The notes beneath the pieces were generated by a model. That model searched no databases. It was not told the origin of the DNA and saw nothing but the letters and a program-made list of their open reading frames with translations. This document shows, in pieces, positions 1 through 9,641 of a stretch of DNA of 64,000 bases. The translations under genes were made by a program, and so were the position numbers. This DNA comes from Roseobacter sp. (GTDB lineage: Bacteria > Pseudomonadota > Alphaproteobacteria > Rhodobacterales > Rhodobacteraceae), in assembly GCA_002731875.1 (NCBI GenBank), contig PCCY01000035.1, positions 1-64,000 of the forward strand. The letters are read 5' to 3'. Within the stretch, counting starts at the first letter, position 1. Each line of letters starts with the position of its first letter.

Positions 1-1192
1 TGGCCGTATTGTGCGCCGCCGCAACTGGCAGGATCAGGCCTGCAAACTGCTATCTTGTCGCCGGATCGCGTTGTTCAGCGTGAACTATCTTGTCGCCTCT
101 GGTGTCATTGCCGTCGTTCTTGCAACGACCGCATTGAGTTTTGGCATGCGAAAAACCAAACGCAGCGGGCTGAAGATGACGGCAGCCCTCACCCTTGGGA
201 TTGTCGGGCTTCATTTCACCGGTATGGCCGCGTATAACGTCGCGTCAATCGGGATCGACCCCGACTATTCCAACCCCCAGGAATACGCATTGCTAGCTTT
301 GGTAATTGCCGGAACCGCAGGCATGATCGTGATGGGGGGATTGTTCACATATTTCATCGAAAAACGCACCCGCATGGAAAGCATCGAAGAACTACGTCAG
401 GCACGTGACGCCGCAGAAAGCGCCAGCCGCGCGAAATCCGAATTCATGAGCGTTCTCAGTCATGAACTGCGCACCCCTCTGACAATCGTAATCGGCTATG
501 CCAGTTTTCTGTCCAAGCTCAAAAGCAACACCACCAGTAAACTGAAACCCGGCGAACCGATCACCGAGGCCCATTTCAATTCCCTTGGCGATCAAACCGA
601 GCTTTATGGTCAGCGGGTCAAATCCGCCGGCGGGCATCTGCTGACAATCATCAATGATATCCTAGATTACACCAGCATCGAACTGAACGATATCAAACTG
701 AGCAAGGCCGCATTTTCCACACGCGATCTGCTGCTGGAAGTCGCTGAACAGTTTCAGGGCCTGTCCGGGGAAAAGTCCATAACCCTTTCCACCGAGTCTG
801 ACGACATGGCGGTCATGGCTGACCGTGCGCGGTGCCTGCAAATTCTGATCAACCTTGTTGGAAACGCGCTTAAATTTTCAAAGGCCGACCATATCTATCT
901 GCGCGCCCGTGCGCAGGGCACCGGCTTTCGCTTTGAGGTGGAAGACAACGGGCGCGGGATAGACAAGAAAGATCTCACCCGGATTTTCCAGGCCTTTACG
1001 CAAATCGAAAACGCCGACAACCGGTCCGAGGGCGGGACGGGACTGGGCCTTGCGATCTGTAAGAAGCTATCAATCGCACATGGTGGTGACATCACTGTGG
1101 AAAGTATCGTCGGGACAGGTACAAAGTTTACGGTGTTCTTCCCATTCAGCCTCGACGCGCCGACCTCCAAACAGCTCGCGCAAGCAGCCTAG
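1..1192 (+). CDS. MHYT-type membrane sensor histidine kinase (5' end outside window)
   Basis: Open from the first bases of the window in frame 2, so the true start lies upstream; the first in-window start-like codon is a GTG at 11. Three hydrophobic segments lie near residues 25-46, 55-74 and 92-115 (counted from the GTG). The motif LHFTGMAAY resembles an MHYT repeat, a membrane sensory module thought to bind metal or diatomic gas. A coiled linker leads to the DHp H-box SHELRTP, then N-box (NLVGNALKF), G1 (DNGRGI), F-box (FQAFTQ) and G2 (GGTGLGLAI). All kinase motifs look intact and no receiver domain follows. The phosphorylation partner is not visible nearby. The kinase call is secure; the MHYT call is moderate because only part of that domain is in view. 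Confidence 0.85.
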   Translation, partial: GRIVRRRNWQDQACKLLSCRRIALFSVNYLVASGVIAVVLATTALSFGMRKTKRSGLKMTAALTLGIVGLHFTGMAAYNVASIGIDPDYSNPQEYALLALVIAGTAGMIVMGGLFTYFIEKRTRMESIEELRQARDAAESASRAKSEFMSVLSHELRTPLTIVIGYASFLSKLKSNTTSKLKPGEPITEAHFNSLGDQTELYGQRVKSAGGHLLTIINDILDYTSIELNDIKLSKAAFSTRDLLLEVAEQFQGLSGEKSITLSTESDDMAVMADRARCLQILINLVGNALKFSKADHIYLRARAQGTGFRFEVEDNGRGIDKKDLTRIFQAFTQIENADNRSEGGTGLGLAICKKLSIAHGGDITVESIVGTGTKFTVFFPFSLDAPTSKQLAQAA

Positions 1193-1403
1193 GGCAAGCC
1201 AAACCGCCCCGTATGACGGGCGACCCACGTCCCCGGCGTAATTGACGGTCGCGTTTGCTTGCCTTGGTATTAGACCAATGCTGACGGTACATATCCGAAA
1301 GCTTCACGCCCCCCGGTATCCCCGCTGCAAAACGCCCAAGCACGGCTGGCCGCCGCACCACCGCGCCATGCCACGTCAGCAGTCGCCTGGTGCGTAGCTG
1401 AAC

Positions 1404-4340
1404 TCAGATATACCCGGCTACGATTTGAAGCACCCTATAGGCGGTGGCGGCGTCGTGCTGAATAACTGACATGAATTCATCCTGACCGATATTGAGACAG
1501 ACCAGATTGTCGCTTGCTCGCATATGCAGCGCACGGGGCTCTTGCCGGATCAAACCCAATTCGCCGACAAGTGAGCCAGCCCCGACGTTGGTAACCAAAA
1601 CTTCGGTGCCGTCGTCACCTGCACGCAGCAAATCTGCCGACCCCTCCACAATCAGGAAAACACCGCTGTCGGGTGCATCGCCGGCATGAAAAATATATTC
1701 GCCGGGTGCTGCTTTGTACCAACGCGCACCGAAAGCCAGAAGGCGTTGCTGTTTACGTCCGAGACTGGAAAACAGTTTGGACGTGCTCAGCGCTTGTATC
1801 TTGAGATCAAGCTCGGCTTTACCCGCGCCGCCCTGCTCGCTGGGGGTCTCGTCCGTGTCGTCCACAAGCATGCCATGATATAGCCGTACCTGCTTGTCGC
1901 AGGCCTCATCGCCAAGGTCGCTCGCGCTCAGCACAAGAATGGTTGCTTCGGGTAACAGCGTGCGCAGGCGTTGCGGCAAGGCTTTGCGCACATCCTGATC
2001 AAAGCTTGCCAACGGCTCATCCATGATCACCATATCAGGTCGTTTTATGGTCGCGCGACACAGGGACAGTATTTCGCTTAACTGCGCTGGCAGGTTAGAG
2101 CTTTTGCGCGATACCGGCAGTTCCAGGATCAAGTCCAAAACCGCAGTCTTGCAAGTCTCTTCAAGGACCTCGCCCACCACATCCTTGAGGTGCTGTGCCT
2201 CGCCCGGTGTTCGCGGCACCGCCCGACCGAACATCGCGTTTTCCTGTATGGTCAACCCCGGAATGGACGTGTCAACCGCAAGTGGCGTTACCACATCGGC
2301 CAGACTCGCCTGAAGTGCTGGTGCATGCGCGGCCCGCATGTTCATGATCACCGCGACAACGTCATCGTCGAACGCGACACCCAGCTTTTCCGATGAAATG
2401 GCGAAAAGCACCGCCAACAGATGCGACTTGTCCTGCGTGGTTAATTTCGCTGCGGGATCCGACCGCGCCAGCAGGTCTGCCACATGATGATAACTTGCCT
2501 CTTCAAGATCAAGCTTGCGGAACAACGGGTGATTGCTGCCGTCGTCGCCGAAAATATTCAGCAGGATTTCCACGATCGAAAAGGCTGTATCAAACAGCGC
2601 CTTTTCGAGATGCAGCTCGTCCAGTAGCGCCTGAAAATCGCTTTGTTCGGCTATCTTTTCGGCATTCGGCGTTTCATGGGCAATGGCGAAAAGAACGTTT
2701 TCAGCCACCGATAACGCCGGGTTATATGTGTCAGCGGCGAAGAACCGTGCATTTTGCGAAAGCCCCTCGGCCTCGATCCGGGCTGCAACACGCGCGCGCA
2801 TGGCGGGGAGCGCCTTGGCAAGCGGGGTGTCAAGATCGTCAGGCAGTCGTAGGGTCAGGCCGCGGGCGAAAAGCGCGTCCGACAGGTCAAGCGTGGTAAT
2901 GAATTCCAACCACCAGTCGCGCAGTCTGCCTTTGTTTTCCTGCAAATGCTGCTCTGTTTCCGTCAACAAGAATGGCTTGTCTGCGTCGGGCAGGCGGTAT
3001 AGCGGCAACATCAGGTTATCAAGAAATGTTCCGTCAAACACCACAGGGCGCGAATTGGCAAATCCAAGCCGTTGAAAAATAGTCTTTTGGTGCAAGCCTG
3101 CCAAATCGTGCTGCGCGATCCGCACTGACCCGAAGGTTGGTTTCAGCTCACGCATCAACATATAGGCCAACGCGCGGCGATCTTCTTCGGAAGCGGCGAC
3201 AACCAAGGTCGTCTGCCCCTTGCTGATGACCAGATCGGCCTCAGACAGCACCAGTTCACCGGTCGAGTTGCGCAGGTTCAATCCGCTCAGCTCGATATCA
3301 CCCGTCAGGACTGGACCGTCCTGGGGATCGCCTTCAAAGAGGTTGTTTTCAACCATCCCGGACGGGCTGAAGCGGTCGGATATCATCTCCCAACGCAATC
3401 CCAGTTCCTGCGATGTGGTATAATACGCCAGCAATTCCTTCCAAGGGGCCGAAAGATCCTTGAACGCGGCCAGCGCTGCGACCAACGCCCCGATTGTGAC
3501 GTCCCCTCTGATGACCAGATACCCGCCGACAGAATAGAAAAAGAACGGTGTAAGCTGCGAAATGAAGTTGTTGGCGAACTTCATGAAAAATTTCTTTTGG
3601 TAAATCTGGAAACGGATCGCGACCAGATTTCCCAGCCTGTCATTGATCAACGACATCAGATAGCCCCAGCCGCCGTTGGTCCGCAGGGTCGTGGCACCAG
3701 CGGCACTGGTTCCGATATCGCCTGCCAGTGCGCGCACGTGAACCACACGCTTCTTGTTCAACAGGTTCACACGTCTTTGCAACTTTGGAATAAGCCAGCC
3801 CTGAAGCGGGATGAACGCGACCGCCGCCAACCCGAACGCCCAGCTTTGCGAAAACAGGAACGCCAGGATGGTCAGCATTTGCCCGGCTTGCAGAACCGGC
3901 TGAGAAATCGCGTCGCCCATCAGACCGCCCATGGGTTCGGTCTCACCCATGACCATGGACACCAGCTCACCCTCGCTGGTGCGGTCCAGGTAATCTGATG
4001 GAAAACGGATGATCCGCCCGATCAACGTATACCTGAGCCGGCGCAGCAAGTCTTCGGCCATCAAACCTTTCATCGTGTTGACGCGCATTTTCAACAGGCC
4101 GTGCACGGTGACCGTTACCAAAAACAGTACGCTCAACAGCATCAGAAAAGGGATTTGGTCAATCTGCCAGCCGAAAACCGTCACCGAGCCGCTCGGCGCC
4201 TCGATTGCATCGTTGATGATCCGTTTGGGCAGTTCCAGCGACAGATACAAAAGCGGAAAGAGCGCGAGGGTAAAGATGAGTAGCTTGATCTGCTCGCGTC
4301 GGGAATACTTCCAGATGAACTTGAATAGTGAACTTTCCAA
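1404..4340 (-). CDS. ABC exporter-like protein with degenerate NBD and C-terminal cNMP-binding domain
   Basis: Protein of 978 residues. I take the TTG at 4340 as start: AAGGGG lies 9 bases upstream and the family similarity begins right there (ESSLFKFIWKYSRREQ); the frame stays open upstream to 4664 but those codons overlap the divergent gene. Residues 10-330 form an ABC exporter-type membrane domain (LELPKRIIN near 36). The nucleotide-binding domain is odd. Where Walker A should be, near residues 380-390, the sequence is VAASEEDRRA, with no G-x-x-G-x-G-K. The signature LSGGQ is also lost (LPAQLSEIL), whereas Walker B and the catalytic Glu remain (MVIMDEPLASFD, about 770). Over 300 residues separate the two halves. 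Residues 851-975 are a cyclic-nucleotide-binding domain with a phosphate-binding cassette, GELGLIRQEPRA. Substrate unknown. It is divergent from a nucleotide cyclase, suggesting cAMP control (inference). Confidence 0.8.
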   Translation of the reverse strand: MESSLFKFIWKYSRREQIKLLIFTLALFPLLYLSLELPKRIINDAIEAPSGSVTVFGWQIDQIPFLMLLSVLFLVTVTVHGLLKMRVNTMKGLMAEDLLRRLRYTLIGRIIRFPSDYLDRTSEGELVSMVMGETEPMGGLMGDAISQPVLQAGQMLTILAFLFSQSWAFGLAAVAFIPLQGWLIPKLQRRVNLLNKKRVVHVRALAGDIGTSAAGATTLRTNGGWGYLMSLINDRLGNLVAIRFQIYQKKFFMKFANNFISQLTPFFFYSVGGYLVIRGDVTIGALVAALAAFKDLSAPWKELLAYYTTSQELGLRWEMISDRFSPSGMVENNLFEGDPQDGPVLTGDIELSGLNLRNSTGELVLSEADLVISKGQTTLVVAASEEDRRALAYMLMRELKPTFGSVRIAQHDLAGLHQKTIFQRLGFANSRPVVFDGTFLDNLMLPLYRLPDADKPFLLTETEQHLQENKGRLRDWWLEFITTLDLSDALFARGLTLRLPDDLDTPLAKALPAMRARVAARIEAEGLSQNARFFAADTYNPALSVAENVLFAIAHETPNAEKIAEQSDFQALLDELHLEKALFDTAFSIVEILLNIFGDDGSNHPLFRKLDLEEASYHHVADLLARSDPAAKLTTQDKSHLLAVLFAISSEKLGVAFDDDVVAVIMNMRAAHAPALQASLADVVTPLAVDTSIPGLTIQENAMFGRAVPRTPGEAQHLKDVVGEVLEETCKTAVLDLILELPVSRKSSNLPAQLSEILSLCRATIKRPDMVIMDEPLASFDQDVRKALPQRLRTLLPEATILVLSASDLGDEACDKQVRLYHGMLVDDTDETPSEQGGAGKAELDLKIQALSTSKLFSSLGRKQQRLLAFGARWYKAAPGEYIFHAGDAPDSGVFLIVEGSADLLRAGDDGTEVLVTNVGAGSLVGELGLIRQEPRALHMRASDNLVCLNIGQDEFMSVIQHDAATAYRVLQIVAGYI

Positions 4341-4566
4341 CCGGGCATTCCCCTTTGCCAAACACAAGGCGTCGCCGGTACGGACTGTTTCACACCCTAC
4401 TTTTCCATTGATAGGCCGACACATTATCATGAGCCAAGTCTTTTTATGTACCTTGGCCGACATCGCGATCATCATGCTGCATTCTTGACAAAATGCCGAC
4501 CACCCCGAGAATGAACGTACTGAGCACGTCCGATTTCGAATGCCTCCCAGAGGTGCAGGAGCTTTC

Positions 4567-6765
4567 ATGCCGAAAAAGACCATCTGGGTGACGGGGCTTT
4601 GCGTTTTGCTGGTGATGCTGACGCTCGCCGCCTTTGCCCCGTCTATCGTGGGACAACTGCGCAATGTTGTTTTCGACAGTTACCAACGCGTATTCCCGCG
4701 TGAGCCTGATCCGAATGTGCCGGTACATGTCGTCGATATCGATGAAGCATCCATACGGTTGTTAGGCCAGTGGCCCTGGCCGCGGAGTTATCTGGCCACG
4801 CTTACCGACAGATTGTTCACGCTCGGGGCGGTTGCTGTGGGGTTCGATGTTCTGTTGACAGAGCCGGATCGCACATCGCCCGGTGCGATCTTGCAAAGTT
4901 GGCAAAGGTTTTCCCAACAAGACATCACCCTGCCCGCCGCTTTGTTGGCGCAGGATCACGATAACAGCCTGGCCGAGGCGTTTTTGTCGAGACCCGTGGT
5001 CATTGCCGTTTCCGGTGCAGTGGATGGCGACGTACCGCAACCCAAGGCAGGCATATCTTTCACCGGCGCAAGGCCCGACAGCGCTATCACCTCGTTTCCG
5101 GGCGCGCTTTCCCCCCTGCCCGAATTGACCCAGGCCGCCGCGGGTATCGGCGCGATAAGCTTGTCAGCCGGAGACGACGGCGTGTCGCGGACCGTGCCGA
5201 TGGTTGTACGCATGGGGGATACCCTGATGCCCTCGTTTACTGCCGAATTGCTCAGACTGGCACAGGGTGCGGGCAGTCACATCCTGCGCACCACGCAAGC
5301 CTCCGGAGAGATGTCGGGTGGGGCCGTGCGCGTGGTCGAAATGCGCACCGGTGGTGCCACCTATCCGCTTGACGGAAACGGGCACTTCCGCCTGCATGTT
5401 GCTCCGACCGGGCCACGTGGCATGACCCCGGCGCATTCTTTGCTGGGACCCGACCTGCCCGCCGCGTCGCACCCCGAAATCGCGAACCGCATCATCCTTG
5501 TCGGTTCAAGTGCGCAGGGGTTGTTCGATCTGCGGTCCACCGCATTGGGTGAAAAAGTGCCCGGTGTCATGCTTCAGGCCGGCGTTCTCGAGCAGATAAT
5601 AACGCAGTCTTTTCTGACCCGACCCGATTGGATGCCGGGGCTGGAGCTTGTCACCATTGCGCTCGTCGGCTTGCTGATTACGTTTCTTTGCACGTGGGAA
5701 AGCCCGATGGCTGCATTCGCCGGCACCGTCGTTATTTCCGCCGCTGGCATCCTTGCGGGGTGGCTGGCATTCGACCGTGCGGGGATTTTGTATGATCCGT
5801 CGATGATGATCCTGACGGCAATAGCGATCCTGCTACCCGGCAGCACCCTTGGCCTGATCGGCAAAGAACGTTTGCGACAAAGTATTCGCAGCCGCTTTGC
5901 ATACTTCGTCCCTGACGCACTGGTCACACAGATAGCCGCCGACCCCGACGATGCCCTTACCCCGCGCGGAGCCGCGCGTGAAATAACGGTGATGTTCATT
6001 GACATGCGTCGCTTCTCTACGGTGACAGAAAGGATGACGCCCGAAGAGATCGTGCATTTTCTCAACCGCTATCTCGGGACCGTCTCGGATGCATTGACCG
6101 CCGAGGGCGCGACGATCGATAAATACATCGGGGACGCCGTGATGGCGTTTTGGAACGCGCCCATCAATCAACCCGACCATCGGGCGCGCAGCCTCAGGGC
6201 AATCTCTCGCGTCGAACAATCCATCGCTGCGGCAAACGATATGCTCGCCGCCGACGGCCTGCCCCTGATCGGGATCGGAATTGGCGTGAATACCGGCCCG
6301 GCATACGTGGGGCTGATGGGGTCGCGGGACCGGCTTAGCTATACATGTGTGGGCGACAACGTCACACAGGCGGCACGCTTTGAAGGGTTGACCCGCATTT
6401 ACGGTACCAACAACTGCGTCGGCGCACCAAGCATTCATGACCTGCCCGAGGATATTCGCGCAGTAGAACTTGACCGCGTGGTCGTCAAAGGCAAGACCGA
6501 GCCGGTCGCGCTGCATTGTGTCTATCACGCCCACGACCAGGCGTTTTCGTCCGCCGCCGCGGTTTTTTGTAAGGCGCGCTCGGCGTACCTGGCCCAGGAA
6601 TGGGATCACGCGCTTTCGGTGTTGGATCAGCTTTCGGGCATGGCCGTCGACGGACTTGATACCCTACTGCTTGCACAACTCTATCGCGATCGCATCACGG
6701 CGCTGCGTAACAGCCCCCTCCCAAAGAGCTGGGACGGAACCTTTGTCAGTACCGCGAAACGCTAG
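4567..6765 (+). CDS. CHASE2-domain class III adenylate/guanylate cyclase
   Basis: 732 residues from the ATG at 4567, chosen because AGGAG sits 7 bases upstream; an in-frame ATG at 4540 lacks a Shine-Dalgarno. An N-terminal membrane helix (about 6-26) is followed by a periplasmic CHASE2 sensor (about 30-330, with VDIDEASIRLLGQWPWPR), about three membrane helices (350-430), a class III cyclase domain (450-640) and a helical tail. Metal-binding Asp are D479 (FIDMRRFS) and D523 (KYIGDAVMAF). Lys519 is the residue typical of ATP rather than GTP cyclases. The transition-state Arg is R604 (GDNVTQAAR), but the usual Asn three residues before it is Thr. It likely makes cAMP in response to an envelope cue. 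The adjacent divergent protein carries a cNMP-binding domain, and a FecR/beta-barrel pair converges on its 3' end. Confidence 0.9.
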   Translation: MPKKTIWVTGLCVLLVMLTLAAFAPSIVGQLRNVVFDSYQRVFPREPDPNVPVHVVDIDEASIRLLGQWPWPRSYLATLTDRLFTLGAVAVGFDVLLTEPDRTSPGAILQSWQRFSQQDITLPAALLAQDHDNSLAEAFLSRPVVIAVSGAVDGDVPQPKAGISFTGARPDSAITSFPGALSPLPELTQAAAGIGAISLSAGDDGVSRTVPMVVRMGDTLMPSFTAELLRLAQGAGSHILRTTQASGEMSGGAVRVVEMRTGGATYPLDGNGHFRLHVAPTGPRGMTPAHSLLGPDLPAASHPEIANRIILVGSSAQGLFDLRSTALGEKVPGVMLQAGVLEQIITQSFLTRPDWMPGLELVTIALVGLLITFLCTWESPMAAFAGTVVISAAGILAGWLAFDRAGILYDPSMMILTAIAILLPGSTLGLIGKERLRQSIRSRFAYFVPDALVTQIAADPDDALTPRGAAREITVMFIDMRRFSTVTERMTPEEIVHFLNRYLGTVSDALTAEGATIDKYIGDAVMAFWNAPINQPDHRARSLRAISRVEQSIAAANDMLAADGLPLIGIGIGVNTGPAYVGLMGSRDRLSYTCVGDNVTQAARFEGLTRIYGTNNCVGAPSIHDLPEDIRAVELDRVVVKGKTEPVALHCVYHAHDQAFSSAAAVFCKARSAYLAQEWDHALSVLDQLSGMAVDGLDTLLLAQLYRDRITALRNSPLPKSWDGTFVSTAKR

Positions 6766-6826
6766 ACAAAGCTGCTTGGGTGACCCCGGTGTGCGATTTG
6801 CCGGGACCGTGTGACCTGAAGGCCGT

Positions 6827-7609
6827 TTACTCTATGATGCCGCTCTCGGTGAAACCGCTGATCCCGCGATAGCTGTCATTTCGCCCAAACGCATTGACAT
6901 CGGCTGCCCCCATATGCCGGCCTCGGGTTGAAACCGGAGATCTGTTCGGCGGTGTCGCGGCTATCACGCCTGCGGTCGCCCCGCCGCGCGATGCCAGCTG
7001 GCTGGGTGCCTGACCGTCAATTCTGGTTAACATGCTGGCGATCAATTCCGCCGATGCGCTCCCGGCGTAGCCGTCTTCGGTCAGCACCGCGCCTTGCCGG
7101 CTTGAACATGTCTCCTGCCCACCGGAGGAAATGCACATCCGGTCCCCCATCAGGAACACGGCAACGGTGCGTCCTCCGATAAAGCTCACCAAGGCTGAAG
7201 AACCGCGGATGCCCAATGTCGCGGTCGGGGTCTTGATAATCGCTTCCTGCGCTTCGCTTGTCGTACCGCCGACGAAGCGCAATGCGCCCGTTGTCAACTG
7301 CATCGCAAAGCCTGAGCTTCCGCCGCTTGGATCATAGATAAACCGATCAAGGACGATCTGGCTTGAGGGGGCCACCGAAAGGGTGGTTTCATCAAGAAAC
7401 AGCAATTGGCCACGCTCGTCGGAACCGGTGTTGATCCTATCGTCGGCAACGACATCCGCACCATCGGTCAGACGTCGTTCCGATTGGCCGGGTGCCGTGG
7501 CTCGCATTGCCCGTTCGATGCTGGCAGCGACGCCAATTTGCTGGGCTTGTACCTGTGTAGCTGCAAGCGCCATCCAGGCTGTTGCCGCAAAGATTCCTAG
7601 ATTGCGCAT
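6827..7609 (-). CDS. FecR-domain periplasmic protein
   Basis: 260 residues with a cleavable Sec signal (MRNLGIFAATAWMALAA, cut near AQA). The middle (about 60-150) is a FecR domain, recognisable from GADVVADDRINTG, GQLLFLDETTLSV and the KTPTATLGIRG motif. The stretch MCISSGGQETCSS has two Cys that could form a disulphide. The C-terminus is a low-complexity tail. Here FecR is free of any FecI sigma factor or TonB receptor, so the domain probably works as a surface or peptidoglycan-side binding module rather than in iron signalling. The start is 2 bases past the stop of the preceding beta-barrel gene, so the two are co-transcribed and translationally coupled. FecR and CHASE2 cyclases often co-occur in proteobacteria. 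Confidence 0.85.
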   Translation of the reverse strand: MRNLGIFAATAWMALAATQVQAQQIGVAASIERAMRATAPGQSERRLTDGADVVADDRINTGSDERGQLLFLDETTLSVAPSSQIVLDRFIYDPSGGSSGFAMQLTTGALRFVGGTTSEAQEAIIKTPTATLGIRGSSALVSFIGGRTVAVFLMGDRMCISSGGQETCSSRQGAVLTEDGYAGSASAELIASMLTRIDGQAPSQLASRGGATAGVIAATPPNRSPVSTRGRHMGAADVNAFGRNDSYRGISGFTESGIIE

Positions 7610-7611
7610 GG

Positions 7612-8802
7612 CTAAAACTCCATCCCCACTGTCATGCTGAACAACGGTTCGGACTTCTCAAAGCCTATGACGTTGCTTTTCCGATCATAGAATTGCACCT
7701 CACCGTTAATATAGACGGTCTCGGTGACATACGCCTGCAACGCCGCCCCTACCCGCTTGACCTTGTCCTCGCGGCCTGATGTGAAACTATCGGTTTCAGT
7801 CTGCACGAAACCGGAAACTTTCCAGTCATGACCTGCGAAACTCGGGCGCAGGCGCTTCTGGAAATCGACCCGCACGGCGCGGAAGTCGCTTTCTATCAGC
7901 GGGTCCGCGATATCTACGTTTTGACTGATGACAGAGCCGCGCACCGACGCATCGCGACCCGGAAACCAGATCAACCCCAGTTGCCCGTCAACATAGTTGC
8001 CGTCGACGGTCGACGCATCATAGCGGCTCCTGCCACCCTCAAGATTTGCAAACGCGGACCAGCTTTGTGTCAGCGGAGCCTCGAGGCTCAGACCGAACCC
8101 CAAGGCGTCACGGTCGAATGCGATCTTGTTGTCATGGGTGCTGCGTACCGCCAGATACGGACGCAGGACCGGACCGTATTGCGTGCCTGCCAGACGAAGC
8201 GAAGGCCCATAAGTAAACGCTATCGACCGTTGACCGGTGGTCGTGGAGGATCCGAAATCAAGGTAATCCGCGCGTAACGTCGTGATAAAAACCGTACCGC
8301 CGGGGCCGTCAGGGTCGTACCTGTGTACCAAACCCATGGATGCCGTGGCCCCGACCTTTCCGTTATCCCCGAGCACTGCAAAACCTGCTTGGGCGAAACC
8401 GGAGAAGGATGATGTCGCGGTCCGATCCTGGGCCTCCTCGGCATAGCGCGCCATCTGTCTTTGTTGGTCTGGCGTCAACGCATCACTGCCTTGCAGGATG
8501 TTAAGGTGATACAGCGCCACCTCGTTTGCCCCCAGTGCAAAATAGGCCGCCGCAAGTTCCGAGCGCGCCTCGACCGATGCAGGGTCGCGATCCACAAGCC
8601 GTTCCAGTGTCGCCACCGCGGCTTCGAAATCCTGATCCTTCACCGCCTGCCGAGCGTATTGCAGCATCAGGTCGGTATTGGCAGGTTGGCGCAGCATCGC
8701 TTGGAACAAACTCTGACGCTCCGCCGAAGTTTCGGCGATCGATGGTACGGTGCCCAACCCGGAAAACAGGGCTGCAACGACAAGGATACGGGAAAGGATC
8801 AT
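7612..8802 (-). CDS. TPR and outer-membrane beta-barrel protein
   Basis: 396 residues from the ATG at 8802, which has AAGGTG upstream and opens a signal peptide (MILSRILVVAALFSGLG, cut near SIAE). Residues 25-125 are TPR-like helices (EAAVATLERLVDRDPASVEA). From about 135 to the end there are amphipathic strands closing with SMTVGMEF, a terminal Phe typical of outer-membrane barrels. The architecture (TPR plus C-terminal barrel) resembles the Slam/DUF560 group of surface-lipoprotein translocators, but no lipoprotein client is seen next to it, so a porin-like role remains possible. It is the first gene of a two-gene unit with the FecR protein. Upstream in-frame starts exist to 8952 but give no signal peptide. 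Confidence 0.75.
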   Translation of the reverse strand: MILSRILVVAALFSGLGTVPSIAETSAERQSLFQAMLRQPANTDLMLQYARQAVKDQDFEAAVATLERLVDRDPASVEARSELAAAYFALGANEVALYHLNILQGSDALTPDQQRQMARYAEEAQDRTATSSFSGFAQAGFAVLGDNGKVGATASMGLVHRYDPDGPGGTVFITTLRADYLDFGSSTTTGQRSIAFTYGPSLRLAGTQYGPVLRPYLAVRSTHDNKIAFDRDALGFGLSLEAPLTQSWSAFANLEGGRSRYDASTVDGNYVDGQLGLIWFPGRDASVRGSVISQNVDIADPLIESDFRAVRVDFQKRLRPSFAGHDWKVSGFVQTETDSFTSGREDKVKRVGAALQAYVTETVYINGEVQFYDRKSNVIGFEKSEPLFSMTVGMEF

Positions 8803-9195
8803 CAGAAACACCTTGGTCAAATAAATAGCTGGAGCGTATGTCGCGGCGGGACCCCGCTCCTGCTGACCAAGTTGGACCACCCAGCCCCATTCGATAAAGG
8901 TTATTTTAACTGTTCCCTCTCCTTCAACTTCACTGTTGCCCTTATGCAACAACGTGAAACACAGCTGTTTGACAAGGCAAAACGGGTTCAGTCGTAGGGC
9001 CCACCGTACCTTTCCTGCCCCTTCTCAAGTGGTACTTTCGCGCCTTTCAATATCGTTTTAATACCGTTGCATCCGTCCCATCGCATTGGTGAATCTCAGG
9101 GTCTGTGCCCCGCTTGATCACCGATCCGCGACATGTCCTCTGCATCAACAAAATGTGTATTGCGGCGCAACGGGTTAAGCGACATAGCCCGCGAT
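8803..9195. other. Intergenic region between divergent operons
   Basis: 393 bases separating the minus-strand barrel/FecR unit from the plus-strand cus operon; it must hold both promoters. I see no convincing gene, no MerR/CueR-type dyad and no clear terminator. Confidence 0.5.
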
Positions 9196-9537
9196 ATGTG
9201 GATCAAACTGCGCCTATTCCTGATGAGTTTGCTGGTCGGCGCAATGTTTGCGCAAACGGCCACATCTTTGGTGTCTTCTGCCCAGGCCGCTGCGATGGAG
9301 TTGGCGCAGGTCGACAGCGCCTCGGATGTTGAGATGGACGACTGCGCAGATACACCCGATTGCGATGCCCCGTGTCATTTGTCTTCGCAATGCCGCGGCA
9401 CCGTCGGGCTCGTCGGTCCCGACTGGGCCTTCGTTGATAGTTTCTTGCTGGCCGGATTAGCCTGCGTTTCGCCCGCCGTAACCGTCCAGACCGGACAACG
9501 GCGGGGCGACGATCTGCAAAGACCCCCTGAAGCCTGA
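9196..9537 (+). CDS. Small exported Cys-containing protein, first gene of the cus operon
   Basis: 113 residues from the ATG at 9196 (upstream in-frame starts give no signal sequence). A signal peptide (MWIKLRLFLMSLLVGAMFAQ, cut near AQA) is followed by an acidic stretch and a Cys cluster, DDCADTPDCDAPCHLSSQC, then a hydrophobic patch and the tail RRGDDLQRPPEA. No firm family match. Its position ahead of a FixH/YtkA-like protein and CusBA suggests a periplasmic metal-binding or sensing accessory. A protein of the same plan (signal, Cys cluster, tail ending in PP-x-A) heads the copper-oxidase operon at 44971-45351. The product is inferred from context only. Confidence 0.65.
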   Translation: MWIKLRLFLMSLLVGAMFAQTATSLVSSAQAAAMELAQVDSASDVEMDDCADTPDCDAPCHLSSQCRGTVGLVGPDWAFVDSFLLAGLACVSPAVTVQTGQRRGDDLQRPPEA

Positions 9538-9641
9538 CAGATTAGGTGCAAGATGCACCTTGATAACCGCGATTGCCAACCGCTTGTAACACCGGCGACG
9601 CTGCGATCGTGATTAATACACCCATATTATGCAGGCCTGTC

